Shown: piece by piece, positions 1 through 5,461 of the stretch
Layout: the number at the start of each line of letters is the position of its first letter
Numbering within the stretch: the first letter of the stretch is position 1
Origin: Planctomycetota bacterium
Lineage (GTDB): Bacteria; Planctomycetota; Phycisphaerae; Sedimentisphaerales; SM23-30
Direction: 5' to 3'
DNA: 8,861 nucleotides
NCBI GenBank assembly: GCA_029573975.1
Contig: JAKQBU010000127.1
Coordinates: 1-8,861, forward strand
Notes under the pieces: model-generated
The model's database searches: none
Told to the model about the DNA's origin: nothing
The model's input: only the letters and a program-made list of their open reading frames with translations
Made by a program: the position numbers and the translations under genes

Positions 1-182
1 AAAATCTCTTCTATCTGTCCCATATACACAACCTGCCTGCCTAGCCTGTCCTGTTGACCATTCCCGATGCGATTATTACTCATTCTAATCTGTCCCACAC
101 TCCCCCGCCAGCCAATTCCCCCCCTGTTTTCCTTATCTTCCCCACTTTATTATCGGACCATCACTTTCAACGCAGAATAATG

Positions 183-331
183 ACTTACAACAATTTTCCT
201 AATATCAAAATCAGCACTTATATCATTTTCCCAAGACCCCAAATAAAGACTTACGACCATTTTCCAATACAAAAATTAAGGATTTATATCATTTTCTCCA
301 AACCAAAAATAACAACTTACAGCTCTTTCAA
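183..331. repeat. Degenerate 33-bp tandem array with 66-bp higher-order period
   Basis: Five unit starts fall exactly 33 bp apart at 183, 216, 249, 282 and 315, each beginning AYTTAY (ACTTAC, ACTTAT, ACTTAC, ATTTAT, ACTTAC). The core reads roughly ACTTAYRWCATTTTCC, followed by an A-rich second half. Units alternate: 1 and 3 share ACTTACRACMATTTTCC, while 2 and 4 share TTATATCATTTTC, giving a 66-bp superperiod. By hand, units 2 and 4 match at about 25 of 33 positions and units 1 and 3 at about 22 of 33. Unit 5 is only recognisable in its first part, and a weaker sixth copy may precede the array (ACCA at 157 is in phase). Because 33 is a multiple of three, the plus-strand frame reads an 11-residue repeat ([TI]YxxF...K), but coding is doubtful. 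The function is unknown. Confidence 0.75.
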
Positions 332-570
332 CCTGTCTGGTCCGCCCAAAATACCACCAAAAAATCATCCACTTTTTCCTGTGTTTTGCTATACTTTCCT
401 CGTGTTTTGCCTATGTTTTATTGCATTTTATTCATCTTTTGCTATACATTATTCAACATTTACCAACTCACCCCAATCTTCCTATTTTGCCATTTTCCGT
501 AAAGATTTACCCGTCCCCAAAAACTATTCTATCGACCTCTCCGCTTTTTTCCCCAGCCGGTATTTTTTTC

Positions 571-599
571 TGCCCAAACCCCCTTTTTTACGCTATACT
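571..599 (+). promoter_or_regulatory. Possible weak promoter for ribBA
   Basis: TATACT at 594-599 is a good -10 hexamer. The best -35 at 17-nt spacing is TGCCCA at 571-576, only a 3 of 6 match. A start near 606 would give a leader of about 50-60 nt. The region is T-rich, so a chance match is quite possible. Confidence 0.25.
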
Positions 600-654
600 A
601 CTATGTACGTGGAAACAAATGAAATAAACGGAATACCATTAGCGTCGTAACTCA

Positions 655-1911
655 TTGCCATTTAATAATATGCAGAACAACGGCTTCAGCCCCATACCGG
701 AAATAATCGATGACCTCAAGGCCGGCAGAATGGCCGTCCTGGTCGATGACGAGGACCGGGAGAACGAAGGTGACGTCATCTGCGTCGCCGAACTCGTTAC
801 GCCCCAAATCATTAACTTCATGGCCCGCCACGCCCGCGGCATGATCTGCCTGCCCCTCACCGGCGATCGCTGCGACCAGCTCCAGCTTCACCCCCAGTCC
901 GCCCAGAATACCTCCCAGCTTGGCACCGCTTTTACCGTAACTATCGATGCCCGCGAGGGTATCACCACCGGCATCTCCGCCGCCGACCGTGCCCGGACCA
1001 TCCTCCAGACCGTAAAAGACGACTGCAAACCTCAGGATCTGGCCCGCCCAGGTCACATTTTTCCCCTCCGTGCCCGCGAGGGCGGCGTTCTTGTCCGCGC
1101 CGGCCAGACCGAAGGCAGTGTGGACCTGGCCCGGCTGGCCGGCCTCAAACCCGCCGCCGTCATCTGTGAAATCATGAACGAAGACGGCACCATGGCCCGC
1201 GTCCCCCAACTGGCCGAATTCTGCCGCCAACACCACCTGAAAATGTGCACCATCGCCGACCTGATCGAATACCGTATGCAGCGGGAAACCCTCGTCCAGC
1301 GGCTGGAAACCGTCGAACTGCCCACCGACTGCGGCACCTTCCGCCTCATCGGTTACGGCACCTTTGTGGATAACAAAACGCATCTGGCGTTGTGCAAAGG
1401 AGATATCGGCATACTCGATGATAACGGCAAAGTGATCGAACAGCCGGACACCGTTCTGGTCCGGGTTCACAGCGAATGCCTCACCGGCGATATCTTCCAC
1501 TCCCAGCGCTGCGACTGCGGCAACCAGCTTCACGAAGCCATGCAACGCATCGAAAAGGCCGGCAAAGGAGCCATCATCTACCTCCGCCAGGAAGGCCGCG
1601 GCATCGGCCTCAAGGCCAAACTCCACGCCTACCGCCTCCAGGACCTCGGTATGAACACCATCCAGGCCAATGAATGGCTCGGTTTTGAGGCCGACAAACG
1701 CGATTACGGACTCGGCGCCCAGATCTGCCGCGACCTGGGCATCCGCAAGATCGCCAACATGACCAACAACCCCGTCAAAACCAACCGCCTGGAAGTCTAT
1801 GGTATTACGGTAGTTGAGCAGGTCCCGCTGGAAGTCGGCTGTACCGAGCACAACCGGCGCTACCTGCAAACCAAACGCGATAAAATGGGCCATATTTTAC
1901 CCAATCTCTAG
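655..1911 (+). CDS. ribBA: Bifunctional 3,4-dihydroxy-2-butanone-4-phosphate synthase / GTP cyclohydrolase II
   Basis: This is a cytoplasmic enzyme feeding both branches of riboflavin synthesis. The RibB half converts ribulose 5-phosphate to 3,4-dihydroxy-2-butanone 4-phosphate; the RibA half opens GTP to the diaminopyrimidine precursor with release of formate. RibB (about residues 12-205) shows the acidic [10 protein letters not shown] metal-binding motif (31-40), TGISAADRA (105-113) and the [14 protein letters not shown] segment. RibA (about 212-415) shows [17 protein letters not shown] with the zinc cysteines C275, C286 and C288, RQEGRGIGL (311-319) and the terminal TKRDKMGH. At 418 residues both halves are complete, as in typical RibBA. 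The TTG at 655 and the ATG at 670 are both possible starts; neither has a clear ribosome-binding site, and the conserved domain begins after both. The gene stands apart from other rib genes and no FMN riboswitch precedes it. The coding strand is C-rich, which leaves a long open shadow frame on the other strand. Confidence 0.97.
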   Translation: MPFNNMQNNGFSPIPEIIDDLKAGRMAVLVDDEDRENEGDVICVAELVTPQIINFMARHARGMICLPLTGDRCDQLQLHPQSAQNTSQLGTAFTVTIDAREGITTGISAADRARTILQTVKDDCKPQDLARPGHIFPLRAREGGVLVRAGQTEGSVDLARLAGLKPAAVICEIMNEDGTMARVPQLAEFCRQHHLKMCTIADLIEYRMQRETLVQRLETVELPTDCGTFRLIGYGTFVDNKTHLALCKGDIGILDDNGKVIEQPDTVLVRVHSECLTGDIFHSQRCDCGNQLHEAMQRIEKAGKGAIIYLRQEGRGIGLKAKLHAYRLQDLGMNTIQANEWLGFEADKRDYGLGAQICRDLGIRKIANMTNNPVKTNRLEVYGITVVEQVPLEVGCTEHNRRYLQTKRDKMGHILPNL

Positions 1912-1913
1912 CC

Positions 1914-1933
1914 AGCCGGTCCCGCTGCCGGCT
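1914..1933 (+). terminator. Hairpin just after the ribBA stop (weak terminator or processing stem)
   Basis: AGCCGG (1914-1919) and CCGGCT (1928-1933) form a perfect 6-bp GC-rich stem around an 8-nt loop, three bases after the TAG stop. No T-run follows, so it is not a classic intrinsic terminator. It may protect the ribBA 3' end or partly separate ribBA from the lipoprotein gene 20 nt downstream. Confidence 0.35.
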
Positions 1934-1953
1934 TAGTAAGGGCAAATGAGAGC

Positions 1954-2484
1954 ATGAAACACACAAGGAACAAAAAGATGGTATCCGGACAATTCATTAT
2001 GATATGCCTGGCCCTCTTGCTGCTGGGCTGCCAGCCGCCCACGGACGTCCAGTCCCGCTCCACCATTGCCTGTTCACCCTTCCAGGTCGCCAAAGTTTAT
2101 ATCCAGCCGGCCTTTACCAAGGTCCAACGCCCCGATCCTGCCGCCCAAAATCCAGGCTATATCGAGGCTTGTGTCGAGCTGCACGACCAGTTCGGCGATA
2201 CCCTCAAGGCGCTGGGCCAATTCCGCTTCGAACTTTTCAAATTCCGTCCTGCCTTCGCCGATCCGCGCGGCCCGCGGTTTACCGTTAACGGCCTCCAGAC
2301 CTTCGATCTGACCAGCCTTGACGCCAATCAGCAGCACTGGAACCCCATCACCCGTAGCTACAAAATCCCTCTTCAGCTTCCCGATCTACCCCGCGATGCC
2401 TCCCGACTGGTCCTCCAGGTCACCTTCAGCCTATCCGACAACTTCCGCCTCCAGGACCTCCTCACCCTCGAAATCGATAAATAA
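1954..2484 (+). CDS. Small predicted lipoprotein of unknown function
   Basis: The 176-residue product has a clear lipoprotein signal: a basic n-region (KHTRNKK), a hydrophobic stretch at about 12-24 and the lipobox LLGC with C26 as the lipidated cysteine. It should therefore be exported and membrane-anchored. The mature part (about 150 residues) contains C40 and C73 and alternating hydrophobic strands, for example GQFRFELFKF (88-97) and SRLVLQVTFSL (150-160), suggesting a beta-rich fold. I recall similar short lipoproteins with an FRFELY-type motif in Phycisphaerae genomes, but assign no function. The ATG at 1978 has a better AAGGA at 8 nt spacing, yet starting there would drop the positive n-region, so 1954 is preferred (weak AAGGG upstream). 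It lies 42 nt after ribBA on the same strand and could be co-transcribed, without any evident functional link. Confidence 0.8.
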   Translation: MKHTRNKKMVSGQFIMICLALLLLGCQPPTDVQSRSTIACSPFQVAKVYIQPAFTKVQRPDPAAQNPGYIEACVELHDQFGDTLKALGQFRFELFKFRPAFADPRGPRFTVNGLQTFDLTSLDANQQHWNPITRSYKIPLQLPDLPRDASRLVLQVTFSLSDNFRLQDLLTLEIDK

Positions 2485-2552
2485 GCCCTCTGCGATAAAT
2501 CCTTACCAAAAACACAGTTATCGTTTCCGTCATACCCAAGGGTAAATCTGCT

Positions 2553-3296
2553 TCAGGAAGCGGGTGTCCTCAGCACAAAGAACAAAACCACCCCGCCGAT
2601 TACCAGCAGGCTGGCCAGCATCAATAGTCCGATAATCCAGGCAAATCGCCGATTTTGCCTGGCCAACAGCTCCGCCACCCGGCTGTCTCCCTGCACGATC
2701 ACCTCCCCGATATTCTTCAGGCTCATTGACTGGGCCCGGCTATGCTCCATCATATCCTGTATGGTATTGTCCACCCGACCCATTGCTCCCGCCATCTTCA
2801 GATTCGAATCCGCCGTATTCTCCAACTGCTGGTGGATATACCCCAGCTTATCCAACTGGTCGCGGGTCAGCTCCGGCAGTGTCCGGATCAATTCCACCAG
2901 TTGCCGGCTATGCTCCGACTGCTGCCCGATCGATTCATTGATATTCCGAACCAGTTGCGTCTGGCTCTGGATCGCATCCGGCACCGCCTTAGTCAGTTCC
3001 ACCACCTCCATCAACCGGCTGGAGATCTCTGCCCCCTGCTCCCGCTGCATCACCACATTATGATTCAGCGACTCCAGCACCTCCACCAACCGGCCGAACC
3101 CTTCCTCCATCGCCGTCAGCGGATGTTCCTTTTTTGCCGGCCGTGCCTGCACCAGCGTCGAGGCGGCCTCTTTGCCTTCTTCGTGATTCAGCAGCAGGCT
3201 TTCCGGGTCCAGCCGCTCTACCTGCTCGCCTTCCATTTTCACCGGTGACCGCCGTAGCCAGCCGCCCACTCGTTTCCAGATCGGTATCTTATCCAT
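2553..3296 (-). CDS. Tail-anchored coiled-coil protein of unknown function
   Basis: The 247-residue product has no signal peptide. A short basic, tryptophan-containing N-terminus (IWKRVGGWLRRSP) is followed by an acidic linker, then a long heptad-like helical region (about 62-215) rich in Q, E, N, L and V, and one hydrophobic segment at about 219-242 (AWIIGLLMLASLLVIGGVVL) with a 5-residue tail. The predicted arrangement is a cytoplasmic rod anchored in the membrane by its C-terminus. The helical part resembles the low-complexity coiled coils of chemoreceptor signalling domains, but I see no receptor hairpin tip, HAMP or ligand domain, so no such role is claimed. The start is well supported: AAGGA lies 9 nt upstream and an extended -10 promoter beyond it. 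It converges on the lipoprotein gene with a 68-nt gap and no clear terminator between them. Confidence 0.8.
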   Translation of the reverse strand: MDKIPIWKRVGGWLRRSPVKMEGEQVERLDPESLLLNHEEGKEAASTLVQARPAKKEHPLTAMEEGFGRLVEVLESLNHNVVMQREQGAEISSRLMEVVELTKAVPDAIQSQTQLVRNINESIGQQSEHSRQLVELIRTLPELTRDQLDKLGYIHQQLENTADSNLKMAGAMGRVDNTIQDMMEHSRAQSMSLKNIGEVIVQGDSRVAELLARQNRRFAWIIGLLMLASLLVIGGVVLFFVLRTPAS

Positions 3297-3305
3297 TTTA
3301 ACATT

Positions 3306-3310
3306 TCCTT
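3306..3310 (-). promoter_or_regulatory. Ribosome-binding site of the coiled-coil gene
   Basis: The minus strand reads AAGGA with 9 nt to the ATG at 3296, fixing that start. Confidence 0.7.
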
Positions 3311-3328
3311 ATCTTTTTATGCCCCAGC

Positions 3329-3337
3329 ATTATACCA
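3329..3337 (-). promoter_or_regulatory. Extended -10 promoter for the coiled-coil gene
   Basis: On the minus strand the sequence reads TGGTATAAT, an exact TGnTATAAT extended -10 element. The -35 position (TCTGGT) is poor, as is common for extended -10 promoters. Transcription would start near 3322, leaving a leader of about 25 nt. Confidence 0.55.
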
Positions 3338-3408
3338 CACTATAGTCTAAAACCAGAATATCTCTTTTCAAGCATTTTGAAAGTAGTAATTTTATTTTGA
3401 ATAACCCC

Positions 3409-3437
3409 TTTACATTCACACATTTCTATTCTATAAT
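3409..3437 (+). promoter_or_regulatory. Strong sigma-70 type promoter facing the structured element and the lipoprotein operon
   Basis: TTTACA (3409-3414, 5 of 6 to consensus) and TATAAT (3432-3437, 6 of 6) are separated by exactly 17 nt. The expected start is near 3444, about 10 nt before the GC-rich inverted repeat at 3454 and some 330 nt before the lipoprotein ATG. The spacer is AT-rich, which raises the chance of a random match, but the combination is the best promoter in the window. Confidence 0.6.
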
Positions 3438-3453
3438 TTATATAACCCGACCA

Positions 3454-3519
3454 GATGTCCGGCGTAAAAAGAGCCGCCCCCTCCTGGCTTTGCGGGCTCC
3501 CCGCCCGTCGCCGGATGTC
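3454..3519 (+). ncRNA. Candidate structured RNA: three-way-junction element in the divergent spacer
   Basis: A GC-rich island inside an AT-rich spacer folds well on the plus strand. P1 pairs 3454-3464 with 3509-3519, eleven consecutive pairs including two G-U wobbles (3456/3517 and 3457/3516) that would be A-C mismatches on the other strand, favouring plus-strand RNA. Inside, 3470-3475 (AGAGCC) can pair with 3486-3491 (GGCTTT) around the loop GCCCCCTCCT, and 3492-3496 (GCGGG) with 3500-3504 (CCCGC). TTTT follows P1 at 3522-3525. A strong promoter ends just upstream. It could be a small RNA, a 5' leader of the gene at 3775, or a dispersed palindromic repeat. An alternative inner pairing (3471-3477 with 3492-3499) followed on the minus strand by five T could instead be a minus-strand terminator. 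It matches no RNA family I recognise. Confidence 0.4.
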
Positions 3520-3740
3520 ACTTTTAAACCCCTTTCTTTTTTCTGGTTATTTTGCATTTTTTCCTAAAATTTCTCTAAAAAAGGACCAAACTGTAACAAA
3601 TCGGTAACATCTGATTGCTAAATTACTTCTGTTCAAAATGCGTGTTTTCGGTTATTTTTTTTTGACGGAACCGCCAAATGTCGATTTCGTCATCCAAAAA
3701 CGGCTCTGGCTTCCCAATAACAAGTGATCCAAGAGCTTTT

Positions 3741-3758
3741 GACGCTGGCGTCTTTTTT
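3741..3758 (+). promoter_or_regulatory. Short hairpin plus T6 directly before the lipoprotein ribosome-binding site
   Basis: GACG-CTGG-CGTC (3741-3752) is a 4-bp stem with a 4-nt loop, followed at once by six T and then the GAAAGGAG ribosome-binding site. The layout resembles an attenuator, but the stem is too short for confidence. Confidence 0.2.
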
Positions 3759-3766
3759 GAAAGGAG
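3759..3766 (+). promoter_or_regulatory. Strong ribosome-binding site deciding the start of the TPR/DUF4019 lipoprotein
   Basis: GAAAGGAG lies 8 nt before the ATG at 3775. It selects that ATG over the in-frame GTG at 3724, and the protein from 3775 begins with a proper lipoprotein signal. Confidence 0.85.
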
Positions 3767-3774
3767 TGTGTCAG

Positions 3775-5421
3775 ATGAACAAGTGGAACCAAAGTAAATT
3801 TCTTATCGGGCTTATGATTCTCTGCCTGGTTGCGGCCTGCCGGGCAGACAAATCGCCAGCCACCTTGCTGCAGGAGGCCCTCTACGCTGAGGAAACCGAG
3901 GGCGATCTGGACAAGGCCATCACCATCTACCAGCAGGTACTCGCGGAAAGTACCGACATCCAGCGGATCGCCGCCCAGGCCACCTACCAGCTCGGCCTGT
4001 GCCACCTGAAGAAAGATGAAAAAGAAAAAGCGGCGGAATATTTTCAGCAGGTGGTTTCTAATTATCCAACCCAGAACGAACTTGTGAAAAATGCACAGGA
4101 TCAACTCAAAAAAATCCGACCTGAGACTAAATCCGTTTTTGAGAAGATCGACGGACAGGTCATCAGATTCATTTCAGAGAAATACGGCCAGACCGCTGGG
4201 GAAGCAAATCAAAATAAACTTTATGCCAACAGTCATATTTATTATGTTGACCCCAATTTATTCGTTTATAACGGCGGTATGGGATTCTATTATAACTTTA
4301 GCGGTCAGTCCATTACCGGAAAGGTACGACTTTCTGGAACAAGTTATCCAGATCAAACATTGTATGACGCCACTGGCCGAAAACTAAATATCGAGATTGT
4401 AAAAGATGAGCAGAGGCCGGACTTTTATCATATCTACTGGATTCCAGAAAAACCTCTTGCACCAGAAGAATCCCTTTACTACGGATGGAGTCTGAATGAA
4501 ACACGTTTATTATCTAAAACGATGGGGGGAACTTATAATATGACCATGCAAAATAAATTTGGGAATCCGGTTTTAGAAACGTTCTTTCTGGTTTTGCCAA
4601 AGAATTTAAAGTTGTCCCCAAGCAAACCTATTACTGGCAGTGAAAAACTTTTAAACTTCGATGTGTATTGGTGGACCAGACAAATGAAAGAGGGTGAAAA
4701 TCATGTTGAAAAAGTAAAAATACAAAAAGTTCCTGATATCATCGGCCAGTGGCAAAGTGTTGATTTTGTAGATACTCCGGAGCAATTCCAGCCTGGCACA
4801 CCGAAGTGGAAAGGGGATCTTTCTCTAAAAGAGTTGACAGCCAAACCAGACGGCAGCACTTCCAGTTTCTTCACCTGGACGGACGGATGGATCCATCATA
4901 AAGATGGAAAAACCAAAGCAGAATATTACATCAAAAATATTGAAGGTGAAAAATACCTGTTTTTACCCTGGTTGAGCGGCGACGTCACCGAAAGAGGCCA
5001 GCAGCCGAAATATTATGTCCTGAAAGCCGTTTCCAGCGACAACCCGGAAGCAGCGGTGAATGACGAAAAGGCCAAAGAGATTCAGGAGGCCCTTACTGCG
5101 GCGGAGGCCTGGCTGGCTCTGGTCGATCAGGGAGACTATGCGGCAAGCTGGGATGCGGCGGCTGAAGGTTTGCAGAAGGTAGTGGACAAAAACACTTTGA
5201 TCGCTTCTCTGGAAACCGCGCGCAAACCTATGGGTAACCTGATATCCCGTGAAGTACTGTCCAAAACCTTTACCCGGCAGGTACCCGGCGCCCCAGACGG
5301 GGAGTATGTGATCATACTATTTAAGACCCGCTTTGAGAAAAAGGAATCGGCTGTGGAGACCGTAACCCCTATGCTCGACCAAGACGGTAAATGGAAAGTC
5401 TCCGGCTATTATATCAAATAG
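3775..5421 (+). CDS. Lipoprotein with N-terminal TPR segment and C-terminal DUF4019 domain
   Basis: The 548-residue product opens with a lipoprotein signal (basic MNKWNQSK, hydrophobic core, VAAC with C22 lipidated), so it is exported and membrane-anchored. Residues about 32-113 form TPR-like helices (EALYAEETEG, then AITIYQQVL and AAEYFQQVVSNYP). The middle, about 120-315, is unrecognised, rich in Y, F, W and N. Residues about 320-418 (GQWQSVDFVD ... YYVLK) resemble a beta-rich module I recall beside BlaR1/M56-type proteins; this is recall only. Residues about 438-548 match DUF4019: AEAWLALVDQGDYAASWD, PGAPDGEYV and the terminal DGKWKVSGYY. The molecular function of DUF4019 is not known to me. 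The middle of the gene is far more AT-rich than its ends (sample lines 28-30% GC against 57-68%), suggesting a mosaic. The next gene, a sensor kinase, starts 40 nt later with no terminator, so co-expression and a role in sensing are plausible but unproven. Confidence 0.85.
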   Translation: MNKWNQSKFLIGLMILCLVAACRADKSPATLLQEALYAEETEGDLDKAITIYQQVLAESTDIQRIAAQATYQLGLCHLKKDEKEKAAEYFQQVVSNYPTQNELVKNAQDQLKKIRPETKSVFEKIDGQVIRFISEKYGQTAGEANQNKLYANSHIYYVDPNLFVYNGGMGFYYNFSGQSITGKVRLSGTSYPDQTLYDATGRKLNIEIVKDEQRPDFYHIYWIPEKPLAPEESLYYGWSLNETRLLSKTMGGTYNMTMQNKFGNPVLETFFLVLPKNLKLSPSKPITGSEKLLNFDVYWWTRQMKEGENHVEKVKIQKVPDIIGQWQSVDFVDTPEQFQPGTPKWKGDLSLKELTAKPDGSTSSFFTWTDGWIHHKDGKTKAEYYIKNIEGEKYLFLPWLSGDVTERGQQPKYYVLKAVSSDNPEAAVNDEKAKEIQEALTAAEAWLALVDQGDYAASWDAAAEGLQKVVDKNTLIASLETARKPMGNLISREVLSKTFTRQVPGAPDGEYVIILFKTRFEKKESAVETVTPMLDQDGKWKVSGYYIK

Positions 5422-5461
5422 GGAAATCCTGCGGATAAGTTCCCAGAAATTGAAAGCACCC

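Larger units (their letters stand above)
1..654. other. Long G-poor, pyrimidine-rich intergenic spacer
   Basis: No gene is called here. The plus strand is strikingly poor in G (about 5-6 per 60 bases in the lines counted by hand) and rich in C and T, with many TTTT and CCCC runs. Because all three stop codons need purines, such a strand stays open by chance, so the 198-codon frame from TTG 54 to 650 is not good evidence of a gene. Its conceptual product is rich in F, P, S, I and Y, has no recognisable domain, and its start has no ribosome-binding site. The spacer holds a 33-bp tandem array (separate entry) and short T-rich echoes such as GTGTTTTGC at 381 and 402 and TTTTGCTATAC at 384 and 437. 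No FMN riboswitch is visible before ribBA. Confidence 0.6.

Noticed and set aside
183..331. CRISPR array
   Set aside because: Units abut without unique spacers and the repeats themselves diverge by a quarter to a third, so this is a tandem array.
500..654. FMN (RFN) riboswitch before ribBA
   Set aside because: The region is very poor in G and lacks the conserved AGGGGC and ACCGGCGG-type elements of the family.
652..1893. 413-codon open frame on the minus strand opposite ribBA
   Set aside because: It is a shadow of C-rich third positions in ribBA; the plus-strand product has every RibB and RibA motif, while the minus product has no recognisable domain.
2533..2544. TACCC-AA-GGGTA hairpin as a terminator between the convergent genes
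   Set aside because: A 2-nt loop is too small for a stable stem and no T-run follows on either strand.
3664..3692. TGACG...CGTCA inverted repeat as a regulator-binding site
   Set aside because: Five-base arms with a 19-nt gap occur easily by chance, and OmpR-type regulators usually bind direct repeats; none is evident here.
3724..3774. Upstream GTG start for the TPR/DUF4019 lipoprotein
   Set aside because: It would add 17 residues before the signal peptide, while the ATG at 3775 has a strong GAAAGGAG at 8 nt and gives a proper lipoprotein signal.
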